Assembly: GCA_965226155.1 (NCBI GenBank)
Contig: OZ245331.1
Coordinates: 1,178,001 to 1,242,000 of the forward strand
Source of the DNA: G965226155 sp965226155
GTDB lineage: Bacteria > Pseudomonadota > Gammaproteobacteria > Eutrophobiales > Eutrophobiaceae
DNA length: 64,000 bases
Direction of reading: 5' to 3'
Positions 26,953 to 34,680 of this stretch are shown here, one piece after another. Each line of letters begins with the position of its first letter. Position 1 is the stretch's first letter. Below the pieces are notes generated by a model, which had not been told where the DNA came from, did not search any database, and was given only the letters and a program-made list of their open reading frames with translations. The position numbers were made by a program, and so were the translations under genes.

Positions 26953-28020
26953 CGTGAATTCAATTTGTAAGTGCAACTCAATTAGGTGGCACGAACGGCA
27001 AGCTGCGGTAGCATCCTTACCTTTCGTTCCAGCAAGAAAGAGAGGCACAGATGAGACACTACACACAGCTTACCGAGCATCAACGTTACCAGATTTACGC
27101 CCTGATGAAAGCAGGACATACACAAACGGAGATAGCCGCCTTGATAGGCGTGCATAAATCTACTATTAGCCGTGAACTCAGACGCAACCGTGGCTTGAGA
27201 GGCTATCGACCCCGCCAAGCTCAATTGCTCCGGCAAGCGCGTCGAGAAGCCAGCCAACAACAGCGACTCCCCACGACCTTGTGGGAGCGAGTAGAGGTCT
27301 GGCTGCGGGACGAATGGAGTCCTGAGCAAATCAGTGACTGGCTGCATAAACGAGAAGGTATCGCTCTGAGTCATGAATGGATATATCACTACATATACCA
27401 GGACAAGGCAGACGGCGGTGAGCTGTACCGGTACTTGCGTTGCCAGAAGAAACGAAAGAAGCGTTATGGTAGTTATCAACGTCGTGGGGTTCTGGTGAAT
27501 CAGGGCAGCATTGATAAGCGTCCCGCCATTGTGAACAGGAAGACACGCATCGGTGGCTGGGAAGTGGACACCGTCATCGGCAAAGGCCATCGACAGGCGC
27601 TGGTCACCTTGAGCGAGCGCAAGTCGATGTACACCTTGATTGCACAGGTGAAACGACGAACTGCCTCTGCCGTCAGGCAAGCTATCGTGCGATTGTTATC
27701 TAATATGAAGGCGTCGGTTCACACGATCACCTCGGATAATGGAAAAGAATTTGCTGAGCATGAGGTTATTGCTCAACAATTGAACGCGGGGTTCTATTTT
27801 GCACATCCTTATGCCTCCTGGGAACGGGGTTTAAATAAAAATATCAATGGTCTCATTCGACAGTACTTCCCAAAGAAAATGGACTTCAGCACGATTACAC
27901 AAAAGCAGTTAAACTTGGTCATGGAAAAACTCAATCACCGTCCCAGAAAAACACTTAATTCAAAAACACCACATGAAGTCTTTTTTAACATCAACGTTGC
28001 ACTTCAAAGTTGAATCCGCG
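26953..28020 (+). mobile_element. IS30-family insertion sequence, copy 2 (transposase catalytically altered)
   Basis: This copy has the same 1068-bp length and terminal repeats as copy 1. It is flanked by a 3-bp duplication ATT (26950-26952 and 28021-28023). The transposase frame is open but carries substitutions at the active site, so the copy probably cannot move by itself, although a good copy could act on its ends. Confidence 0.92.
27051..28013 (+). CDS. IS30-family transposase, copy 2, catalytic Glu changed to Lys
   Basis: The 320-residue frame is nearly identical to copy 1. Codon 263 (27837-27839) is AAA rather than GAA, turning the catalytic GLNENING into GLNKNING. Asp169, just before the WEVD motif, is also Gly. 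Loss of the DDE glutamate should abolish strand transfer in this family. The helix-turn-helix is unchanged, so the product could still bind the ends and act as a competitor. Confidence 0.9.
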   Translation: MRHYTQLTEHQRYQIYALMKAGHTQTEIAALIGVHKSTISRELRRNRGLRGYRPRQAQLLRQARREASQQQRLPTTLWERVEVWLRDEWSPEQISDWLHKREGIALSHEWIYHYIYQDKADGGELYRYLRCQKKRKKRYGSYQRRGVLVNQGSIDKRPAIVNRKTRIGGWEVDTVIGKGHRQALVTLSERKSMYTLIAQVKRRTASAVRQAIVRLLSNMKASVHTITSDNGKEFAEHEVIAQQLNAGFYFAHPYASWERGLNKNINGLIRQYFPKKMDFSTITQKQLNLVMEKLNHRPRKTLNSKTPHEVFFNINVALQS

Positions 28021-28133
28021 ATTTTTAAATACCCACCGAATCTTACAAAGTATATCAGGACCGTTACTGCGGTAATCTGCGTCGTGGCCTCTTACTCGCG
28101 CCGCAAGGTGCGTACGCAGGGAAAATAGAGAAA

Positions 28134-28547
28134 ATGGACTGGCATGTATGGCAAAATGTCTTTGCCGGGGTTGAAAACTGGGTTCGCGATATAATCGGGG
28201 CTGGTAAGGTTGCAACGGGGTTCCACCATTTGCGCGTTTTGGCTAACACCGATGATGATTGTACTTTTTCATCGCATGGCGGAGACAACTCGAAGAGCTT
28301 TGATAGCGTTTGGACCGGGTTAGACTTAACGAAGAGCCGACCCATACTCAGTAAGAAAAAATCGGAAAGTTGCGCGGATAACGCTCGCAAGGTTGATTGT
28401 GTCGCCTACACGTCAGAATACAAGCAGTACGTCGGTATCTCAATGAAGGGCTTCGACCTAAGCATAAAACTCGCAACAAGCTCTTATACCTTGAAAGTTT
28501 GCGCTGATGGTACTAAATCGATTGAGGACGAAAACCATGACCCGTAA
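28134..28547 (+). CDS. Hypothetical protein downstream of IS30 copy 2
   Basis: I do not recognise this 137-residue frame. It has five cysteines and no membrane segment (MDWHVWQNVFAGVENW at the start, YTLKVCADGTKS near the end). The frame is open upstream to 28029, and the upstream reading (RGLLLAPQGAYAGKIEK) also looks coding, but it has no start codon. The N terminus is therefore doubtful and may have been lost or frameshifted. Its stop overlaps the start of the next small membrane-protein gene (ATG at 28537), suggesting an operon. Confidence 0.55.
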   Translation: MDWHVWQNVFAGVENWVRDIIGAGKVATGFHHLRVLANTDDDCTFSSHGGDNSKSFDSVWTGLDLTKSRPILSKKKSESCADNARKVDCVAYTSEYKQYVGISMKGFDLSIKLATSSYTLKVCADGTKSIEDENHDP

Positions 28548-28743
28548 AAGAAAGACAATCATAGCAATCGCAACCATTGTCGTCATCGCACTGTCGATAT
28601 CGCTCCAGCCCGTTGATCCGAACTTCGCTAATCTACCCTCCCTATCGTTAGTTGCTCAGCTCATTTCAGGTCTTAGCCTCCTGGCGGTAGTCGTATTAGT
28701 TGTCTCAACAATCGTATTGTTAGTGAGAAAGCTAATCAACTAA
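28537..28743 (+). CDS. Small membrane protein (two predicted helices)
   Basis: This 68-residue protein starts MTRKRKTIIAIATIVVIALS and has two hydrophobic segments, near 8-22 and 39-62, with basic ends. A longer reading from 28507 is possible, but the ATG at 28537 overlaps the stop of the upstream gene, which favours coupled translation. The family is unknown. A two-helix pair such as this could be a toxin, holin-like or anchoring protein, but nothing decides between these. Confidence 0.5.
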   Translation: MTRKRKTIIAIATIVVIALSISLQPVDPNFANLPSLSLVAQLISGLSLLAVVVLVVSTIVLLVRKLIN

Positions 28744-28825
28744 TTAAATCATCTCTCTTGCTTTAGCTAAAACAAAAATACCCAGAAATAAAGATGAGGC
28801 TATTAATCAAGATATTTTTTTAACT

Positions 28826-29004
28826 TTATTAGTCGGTATTCAACCAGACAGGCAGTGCCAGATATGTCCAAACTCGAACGTCCGCTTACGAGGGTGAAGC
28901 TGATTGTCGTACTAAAGATGTGTGACAGTCCGCTGTTAGGCGAAAGGAGACATTAAGACGAGAACAAATCTGACTATTTTGTCTTGTCGAATACCGACTA
29001 ATAA
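28826..29004. mobile_element. MITE-like element with 25-bp terminal inverted repeats
   Basis: TTATTAGTCGGTATTC at 28826-28841 is a perfect inverted repeat of 28989-29004. The match extends inward to 25 bp with two mismatches (28826-28850 against 28980-29004). The 129-bp interior has no coding frame. It carries two diverged copies of the GTCCGCT palindrome motif (near 28879 and 28928). I see no clear target duplication. The size and shape fit a non-autonomous element; a large transcribed hairpin is the alternative. Confidence 0.6.
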
Positions 29005-29025
29005 TGTTTAAATAGGGAGTCTTAC

Positions 29026-29065
29026 GCGCTCAATCCAGTGCCCACTTTTATCCTTCTTGGCGCGC
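29026..29065. repeat. 40-bp direct repeat, unit 2
   Basis: This unit matches 26731-26770 at 37 of 40 positions and ends TTGGCGCGC, close to the tRNA-Arg 3' end. The two units bracket a 2.3-kb segment containing IS copy 2, the two small genes and the MITE-like element. Confidence 0.7.
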
Positions 29066-29098
29066 CATTCATAGATGAGATACTTTCTAGACTAGCAG

Positions 29099-29776
29099 AT
29101 GTCGAATCTTATTAATGATAAGAGTCCATTTCTGCATACAGGCATGAAATCCACATCTGGTTATCTAAATCAAAGTATTTTGCTATTTTTATTTTGCGCT
29201 TTGGTAGCCTGTGCTTCAGCTCCACCGCGAGAACAGGAAAATCTTTGCTCGGTCTTTAAACAGAATCCAGACTGGTATGATTATGCTAAGTTGTCTGAAA
29301 AGAAATGGGGTGTTCCGGCACATATTCTTATGGCCTTTGTTAAGCATGAGTCCAGTTATCGCCATGATGCGAAGCCGGCATATGATTGGTTTTTATTTAT
29401 TCCTCTCGGGCGACCATCTTCTGCCGAAGGCTATGCACAAATACAAGATCCTGCTTGGCAGGATTATAAGAAAGAAACTGGTGGATTATTTAAGAGTCGT
29501 TCGGATATGGAAGATGCCTTGGATTTTATAGGCTGGTATAACAACAAGAGTAACAAGTTGCTCGGCATTTCAAAATGGGATCCAAAGCAGCTTTATCTTG
29601 CTTATCATGAAGGACATGGTGGATATAAACGCGGGAGCTACCGAAAAAAATCCGATCTATTGATGATAGCTGATCGTGTGGATACAACAGCACGGGAATA
29701 TGGCGCTCAATTACGTCAATGTGAAGACCAATTTAAATGTCAAAAATGGCACCAAGTCTGGCCGTTGTGCAGATAA
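29099..29776 (+). CDS. Lytic-transglycosylase-like lipoprotein
   Basis: This 225-residue protein has a lipoprotein signal (lipobox LVAC near residue 38). An SLT-like domain follows with the candidate catalytic Glu in AFVKHESSYRHDAKP near 82, a SAEGYAQIQDPAW stretch near 106 and LAYHEGHGGYKRGSY near 169. Such enzymes cleave peptidoglycan glycan strands and often open the wall for secretion machines, phages or conjugation. No such machine is adjacent, so a housekeeping or mobile-element role is open. The ATG at 29144 (residue 16) gives a more normal signal-peptide length. Confidence 0.8.
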   Translation: MSNLINDKSPFLHTGMKSTSGYLNQSILLFLFCALVACASAPPREQENLCSVFKQNPDWYDYAKLSEKKWGVPAHILMAFVKHESSYRHDAKPAYDWFLFIPLGRPSSAEGYAQIQDPAWQDYKKETGGLFKSRSDMEDALDFIGWYNNKSNKLLGISKWDPKQLYLAYHEGHGGYKRGSYRKKSDLLMIADRVDTTAREYGAQLRQCEDQFKCQKWHQVWPLCR

Positions 29777-30152
29777 ACAAGTTACTCTTAATGTTTGAGA
29801 CTTTAATAGGACCTGAAGGTAATTTGAGTTTTTAGATAATAAAGAACACCGCGGTGGTGGCGTAGCAGTGTTTTATAAAAATCGTGTGCTTGATTTAAAT
29901 TCCAAATATTGCCTCTGATAGGAATGCCCGCTTTCGACCCAAAGCAGACATTCGCTAAATCAGCCATTTCATAGCTATGCCTCATATATAAATGTAATTT
30001 CTACCCCACACTGAGCTAAAATTAAGTCTGGCAGGTCGCTAAAAGGCATTGATAGGGGATAGGGAGATGGCCCAGAATCTTAAAATATTCTGGATTTAAA
30101 AAGTTAATTTTTAAGAATAAAGACCTGACTCCACATATACAGTTAAAGAACT
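29777..30152. other. Gene-free stretch with repeat copy d
   Basis: These 376 bp hold one decayed palindromic repeat (29923-29952). No other feature is recognised. Confidence 0.5.
29923..29952. repeat. Palindromic repeat, copy d (decayed)
   Basis: AATGCCCGCTTTCGACCCAA followed by AGCAGACATT matches the family consensus, with one change in each arm that weakens the stem. Confidence 0.7.
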
Positions 30153-30164
30153 ATGGAGGTGAGC

Positions 30165-30779
30165 ATGGCTGGTAGTACAAATATGATCTGTCCTAGCTGT
30201 GGGACCTTTCAAGATCTGGCAGAGGTATGTAGCAAATGTGGTGTTATTATCGAGAAGGTTTTGAATGCTGCTGTTAATTATGCTGATAAGAAATCAGCTG
30301 AGTCTGAAAATAACAGATCCTTGACAGCCAAAATTGCAGTGATGTTACTGATCACCATTCCTGTTATCGGATTTATACTATTTTCAGGAACAGATAATGG
30401 CCAGGAAACGGTCGGAAATTCAAACGATCAAGAAAAAACAGATAAGCTACAATCAAGTGAAAGGATCGCCGCATTTAATCCCGCCATTGCAGAAAATGTT
30501 CAGCGTACCAACGTAAAAAGTAAATTACATTCGATTAGAACGAATTTGAATGTTTATCTGGTGGAGGGAGGCGACCCGCCAACAAATGAAGAAGGGCTGC
30601 AGTTATTGGTAGACAGCGGTTATCTGTCGCAAGCTGAAATAACTGATGAATGGGGTAATATTTATGAGTACCGGCTGGAATTGGATAAAGAGACGCCATG
30701 GGGGCAGGAATACAAGATCTTTGTGCATTCCCGTGGACCAGATGGTGTCTCTGGTAACGCAGATGATGTGGGTATTTAA
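30165..30779 (+). CDS. Zinc-ribbon membrane protein with a GspG-like C-terminal domain
   Basis: A strong GGAGGT lies at 30155-30160, so the ATG at 30165 is preferred over 30153. The 204-residue product opens with a zinc ribbon (CPSCG near residue 9, CSKCG near 25). A membrane helix follows near 54-73, then a linker, and then a C-terminal domain resembling the type II secretion major pseudopilin. That domain has EEGLQLLVDSGYL near 145, TDEWGNIYEYRL near 162 and SRGPDGVSGNADDV at the end, matching the conserved DPWG and GADG features. It lacks the pseudopilin prepilin-peptidase signal, and no gsp genes are nearby. The function is unknown. Confidence 0.75.
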   Translation: MAGSTNMICPSCGTFQDLAEVCSKCGVIIEKVLNAAVNYADKKSAESENNRSLTAKIAVMLLITIPVIGFILFSGTDNGQETVGNSNDQEKTDKLQSSERIAAFNPAIAENVQRTNVKSKLHSIRTNLNVYLVEGGDPPTNEEGLQLLVDSGYLSQAEITDEWGNIYEYRLELDKETPWGQEYKIFVHSRGPDGVSGNADDVGI

Positions 30780-30785
30780 CACCTA

Positions 30786-31097
30786 TTAGTAATTTGTGTT
30801 ATTGAACTGCTGGCCTTGCTCCAGTTGCTTTTTTATCTCGGGGTCAAGATTCGCTCCGCCGCCATATTTAGATTGTATGGCTGACTCCAACATTTGATTT
30901 GCCATATTATCCTGTACCTGTTTAAGCATTGCCTCACTTTGCTGTTGGGCATTGGCCTCCGCTGCCGCTTGTCGTTCTTCTTCAACAGCTGCCTTTCTGC
31001 CGTTGTAAAGATAAAATACCAGTCCAATGCAGCCGAGTATAACCAGAACTTTGACAAGTCCAATACCATTACTGGCGGATCTCTTGAGTGCTTTCAT
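30786..31097 (-). CDS. Hypothetical single-pass membrane protein
   Basis: This 103-residue protein has a membrane helix near 11-29 (GLVKVLVILGCIGLVFYLY) and a Gln/Ala/Glu-rich helical tail likely to form a coiled coil (near 35-75). It ends NNTNY. It converges on the zinc-ribbon gene with a 6-bp gap. I recognise no family. An AAGGTG upstream of the ATG supports translation. Confidence 0.6.
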   Translation of the reverse strand: MKALKRSASNGIGLVKVLVILGCIGLVFYLYNGRKAAVEEERQAAAEANAQQQSEAMLKQVQDNMANQMLESAIQSKYGGGANLDPEIKKQLEQGQQFNNTNY

Positions 31098-31148
31098 TCT
31101 GCCACACCTTCATTATTGATATTAATTAAATAGCATAATAACAAATGT

Positions 31149-31178
31149 AATGTCCGCTATCGACCCAAAGCGGACATT
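31149..31178. repeat. Palindromic repeat, copy e (best preserved)
   Basis: A perfect 10-bp inverted repeat, AATGTCCGCT and AGCGGACATT, surrounds the loop ATCGACCCAA. This copy defines the consensus of the family. It lies between two minus-strand membrane-protein genes. Confidence 0.85.
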
Positions 31179-31236
31179 CGATACATAAGCCTTAGATATA
31201 TTCAATAATTCTTAGAAGTGAGAGCATTGCCGTTTT

Positions 31237-31476
31237 TTATTTATTACTTAGTCTCTGTTGCTTCTCCAGGTCCACGCGCAACTTGGCAATTTTAACAGTA
31301 GTAAAGTTCCCTGACCTGTTCACTAGAAACAATCCTATAATAGCGGCAAGTCCCATGAGGTTACGGTTTTCGGCATAGAGAATAGCATATATCCCAACGG
31401 ATATTACGGCGATAAATAGTAACCAATCCACCGCTTGCATTAGGAAGATTTTATATTTTATTTGTCCTTCATTCAT
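31237..31476 (-). CDS. Hypothetical two-helix membrane protein
   Basis: This 79-residue protein has two hydrophobic segments (near 16-34 and 39-54, VDWLLFIAVISVGIYAIL and LMGLAAIIGLFLV) and a basic C terminus. I recognise no family. It stands between palindromic repeats e and f. Confidence 0.55.
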   Translation of the reverse strand: MNEGQIKYKIFLMQAVDWLLFIAVISVGIYAILYAENRNLMGLAAIIGLFLVNRSGNFTTVKIAKLRVDLEKQQRLSNK

Positions 31477-31595
31477 ACGGTAAAGTATATAACCATGGTT
31501 TATAGTTGTAATACTGTTAAATACTCTTATGGGAAGTTTATCACAACGAAGTTAGACAATTAACGCTAAAAACTGTGAGCTTGTTGTCAGCTCTG

Positions 31596-31624
31596 AATGT
31601 CCACTTTTGGCACAAAGCAGACAC
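31596..31624. repeat. Palindromic repeat, copy f (decayed)
   Basis: AATGTCCACTTTTGGCACAA followed by AGCAGACACT matches the family, with a mismatch in each arm. Its GGCAC loop is like that of copy b. Confidence 0.7.
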
Positions 31625-31629
31625 TAGTC

Positions 31630-32012
31630 CTAGGATTTTTTGCGTCCCCCCAAACTCAATTCACCTGGCCCTACAGCTAAGAGAATTAGTAAGCCTCCAA
31701 TCATAGAAATTTCCTTAAGAAAAATGCCGGTTTGCAAATTAAAAATAAATGCAGTGCATATTGTAAAAATGATCAGGCAAAATGTAGCAAACCTGGTTTG
31801 GAAGCCAATTATAATAGCAAGTCCTGAAAACAACTTAACTGTTAATGCTATCCAAACTAATAAAGCGGGGACACCTTTTCTGCGGCCATTTCAATGGGGA
31901 CAACAGGTCCGATAAGTGGGTTGAAATTAAAAATAAAATTAATATAAGCCCACACCAACAGGACGCGGCCAAAAAGCAAGACATACTTATTATTGTCTAC
32001 AATATTTACCAT
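31630..32012 (-). pseudogene. Frameshifted DoxX-family membrane protein gene
   Basis: From an ATG at 32010-32012 with a good GGGAGA upstream, the frame reads YVLLFGRVLLVWAYINFIFN and ends prematurely at KVSPLY. In another frame, from the AAAA run near 31879, coding resumes as KGVPALLVWIALTVKLFSGL and continues through IIIGFQTRFATFCLI to LSLGGRKKS. Joined, the two parts give a four-helix DoxX/SURF4-like protein of about 126 residues. One base in the A run has probably been gained or lost. The C-terminal 67 residues remain as an open frame. Confidence 0.7.
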
Positions 32013-32068
32013 AATTATTTCTCCCAAGTATTAAAAGATCTAAAAGTAGGGCTATTGATCAGAGAGTA

Positions 32069-33568
32069 TTAGCTGCTTGCTATAGGATGCAGTTCATCGA
32101 GTGCGATGGAAAGGCCGTTAGCCATGACTATCCTTGCATGGTAACGCCTTAACTGACGTGGTTCTTTGACCCCACAAGAATGTGCAATAGTACCTACTTC
32201 CTTGATCATATTTTTTGCATAATTGTAGACACGTTCTGATTTTTGGACTGAGTCTAGGCCCTTTTGTAATTTTTTACTGTGCGTTGTTATCCCTGTTGGG
32301 CATGTATTCTTATTACACTGAAGTGCTTGTATACATCCCAGCGCAAACATAAAGCCCCTAGCTGAGTTAATAAAATCCGCCCCAATACATAAAGCCCATG
32401 CGACATTTGTCGGTGTGATGAGTTTGCCAGAAGCAATTACTTTTGTTCGTTCCCTGAGTCCATAAGCATGTAACTTATCAATGACCAACGGTAGACTTTC
32501 TTTTAATGGTAAGCCCATATCATCCATAAGCGGCATCGGTGCCGCGCCTGTGCCACCGTCAGCACTGTCTATAGTGATAAAATCCGGTGCGCTTTCGATT
32601 CCTCTTTCCTGAATTTCTTTAAACAGACTATCAAGCCATCCATAAGCACCAATGACAGCCTTCATGCCTACAGGCTTCCCAGTGACTTCCCTTACATGTT
32701 GTATGAAATCAAGTAATTTAGTGACATTGTTAATTTCTGGATGGCCGTTAGGACTAATTGAATCACCACCAATTGGGATGCCACGAATTTTGGCAATTTC
32801 AGCAGTGACTTTGCCGCCTGGTAATATTCCACCCTTACCGGGTTTAGCGCCCTGGCTCATTTTTATTTCGAACATCTTGACTTGATTGTGACTCGCAACT
32901 TCGCGCAATTTATCATCGCAGAGAGTCCCTTCTTTATCACGCACGCCATATTTAGCCGTACCAATTTGGAAAATAATGTCTGCCCCTCCTTCTAGATGAT
33001 ACTGTGACAGACCACCTTCGCCTGTGTTCATCCAACAACCTGCCTTGCGCGCGCCATTCGATAGTGCAAGGACGGCGGGTTTTGATATAGCGCCAAAACT
33101 CATGCCAGATATATTGAACAGAGATGACGTCGTATAAGGGTTCTCACAACACATCCCGATCGTGATGGGGCTGGGCTCAACTATATCATTTCCCAATGTT
33201 GGAAATGGGCAATTAACGAAAAGGACAGTTCCAGTTGGCGTCAGGTCTCTCGATGATCCGAATGCAATAGTATTATCAATGTTTTTTGCTGCTCTATACG
33301 CCCATGAACGTTGCGCCCGATTGAATGGCATTTCTTCACGATCCTGAGCAAAAAAGTATTGGCGAAAGAATTCGCCCAAATGCTCGAAGATATATCGAAA
33401 ATGACCTATTACAGGATAATTTCGTCGAATCGCTTGTTTCGTTTGTGTAACATCTAATATAAATATAACTATAACGGCCAAAAGACTTGCCCCAACGACG
33501 AAAATAAAAAGCACTGCCATAAATTCTAAAGTAGACAGTAGAAATGATTGAGTTTGATCAGATAGCAT
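32069..33568 (-). CDS. FMN-binding glutamate synthase-like membrane protein
   Basis: The 499-residue protein has an N-terminal membrane helix near 12-35 and then the FMN/Fe-S synthase domain of glutamate synthase large subunits. It includes SGMSFGAISKPAVLALSNGA near 155, GEGGLSQYH near 180, KMSQGAKPGKGGILPG near 238, GGTGAAPMPLMDD near 340 and the [3Fe-4S] cysteines in CIQALQCNKNTCPTGI near 420. It lacks the glutaminase domain, so it is not a full GltB. Stand-alone relatives are widespread with unproven substrates. Its start lies 51 bp from IS copy 3. Confidence 0.85.
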   Translation of the reverse strand: MLSDQTQSFLLSTLEFMAVLFIFVVGASLLAVIVIFILDVTQTKQAIRRNYPVIGHFRYIFEHLGEFFRQYFFAQDREEMPFNRAQRSWAYRAAKNIDNTIAFGSSRDLTPTGTVLFVNCPFPTLGNDIVEPSPITIGMCCENPYTTSSLFNISGMSFGAISKPAVLALSNGARKAGCWMNTGEGGLSQYHLEGGADIIFQIGTAKYGVRDKEGTLCDDKLREVASHNQVKMFEIKMSQGAKPGKGGILPGGKVTAEIAKIRGIPIGGDSISPNGHPEINNVTKLLDFIQHVREVTGKPVGMKAVIGAYGWLDSLFKEIQERGIESAPDFITIDSADGGTGAAPMPLMDDMGLPLKESLPLVIDKLHAYGLRERTKVIASGKLITPTNVAWALCIGADFINSARGFMFALGCIQALQCNKNTCPTGITTHSKKLQKGLDSVQKSERVYNYAKNMIKEVGTIAHSCGVKEPRQLRRYHARIVMANGLSIALDELHPIASS

Positions 33569-33619
33569 AATCGTCTATTCTCTTTAAGTTTTTATTTATA
33601 TTTCGTCGTATTTAGAAAA

Positions 33620-34553
33620 CGCGGATTCAACTTTGAAGTGCAACGTTGATGTTAAAAAAGACTTCCTGTGGTGTTTTTGAATTAAGTGTTTTTCTGGGAC
33701 GGTGATTGAGTTTTTTCATGACCAAGTTTAACTGCTTTTGTGTAATCGTGCTGGAGTCCATTTTCTTTGGGAAGTACTGTCGAATGAGACCATTGATATT
33801 TTCATTTAAACCCCGTTCCCAGGAGGCATAAGGATGTGCAAAATAGAACCCCGCGTTCAATTGTTGAGCAATAACCTCATGCTCAGCAAATTCTTTTCCA
33901 TTATCCGAGGTGATCGTGTGAACCGACACTTTCATATTAGACAACAATCGCACGATAGCTTGCCTGACGGCAGAGGCAGTTCGTCGTTTCACCTGTTCAA
34001 ATCAAGGTGTACATCGACTTGCGCTCGCTCAAGGTGACCAGCGCCTGTCGATGGCCTTTGCCGATGACGGTGTCCACTTCCCAGTCACCGCCGTCTGCCT
34101 TGTCCTGGTATATGTAGTGATATATCCATTCATGACTCAGAGTGATACCTTCTCGTTTATGCAACCGTTCACTGATTTGCTCAGGACTCCATTCGTCCCG
34201 CAGCCAGACCTCTACTCGCTCCCACAAGGTCGTGGTGAGTCGCTGTTGTTGGCTGGCTTCTCGACGCGCTTGCTGGAGCAACTGAGCTTGGCGGGGTCGA
34301 TAGCCTCTCAAACCACGGTTGCGTCTGAGTTCACGGCTAATAGTAGATTTATGCACGCCTATCAAGGCGGCTATCTCCGTTTGTGTATGTCCTGCTTTCA
34401 TCAGGGCGTAAATCTGGTAACGTTGATGCTCGGTAAGCTGTGTGTAGTGTCTCATCTGTGCCTCTCTTTCTTGCTGGAACGAAAGGTAAGGATGCTACCG
34501 CAGCTTGCCGTTCGTGCCACCTAATTGAGTTGCACTTACAAATTGAATTCACG
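33620..34553 (-). mobile_element. IS30-family insertion sequence, copy 3 (internally deleted)
   Basis: This copy has the same terminal repeats as copies 1 and 2 but is only 934 bp long, in minus orientation. It is flanked by AAA (33617-33619 and 34554-34556). A 135-bp internal deletion and a one-base insertion account for the length difference. Confidence 0.92.
33627..34455 (-). pseudogene. IS30 transposase, copy 3, deleted and frameshifted
   Basis: Compared with copy 1, 45 codons are missing between DKADGG and DWEVDTV, with the junction at 34085-34090. One extra base near 33995-34002 (GATTTGAACAGG instead of GATTGCACAGG) splits the frame into 152- and 121-residue pieces. The deletion joins two CGGTGA repeats, a typical replication-slippage scar. 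The catalytic NEN Glu is still encoded in the second piece. Confidence 0.93.
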
Positions 34554-34680
34554 AAATATCAATTAGGAAATTTATATAACTATACCGCATTTCTATCTGT
34601 TTTGTTCTATCAGCACAAGAGTAATTTATACATTAATGGCTAATTTAAAAAATCAGTGCAACCACTATTAGGAGGTGAAG

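Larger units (their letters stand above)
26929..28128 (+). pseudogene. Small ORF split by IS30 copy 2
   Basis: An ATG at 26929, preceded by a purine-rich stretch (AAGGAGG at 26907-26913, spacing long), runs eight codons into the IS. Removing the IS and one ATT duplicate lets the frame continue from 28024 to a TAG at 28126-28128. This gives 42 codons with a short hydrophobic stretch (TAVICVVAS). I cannot identify it. It might be the leader of the 137-residue gene that starts 5 bp later. The coding status is uncertain. Confidence 0.4.
28744..29098. other. Gene-free stretch holding a MITE-like element
   Basis: The 355 bp contain the 179-bp inverted-repeat element at 28826-29004 and the second 40-bp direct repeat unit at 29026-29065. 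No gene is evident. Confidence 0.6.

Noticed and set aside
25675..34674. Accessory region as a prophage or integrative element
   Set aside because: No integrase, phage structural gene, conjugation gene or relaxase is present. The tRNA-linked repeats are suggestive only.
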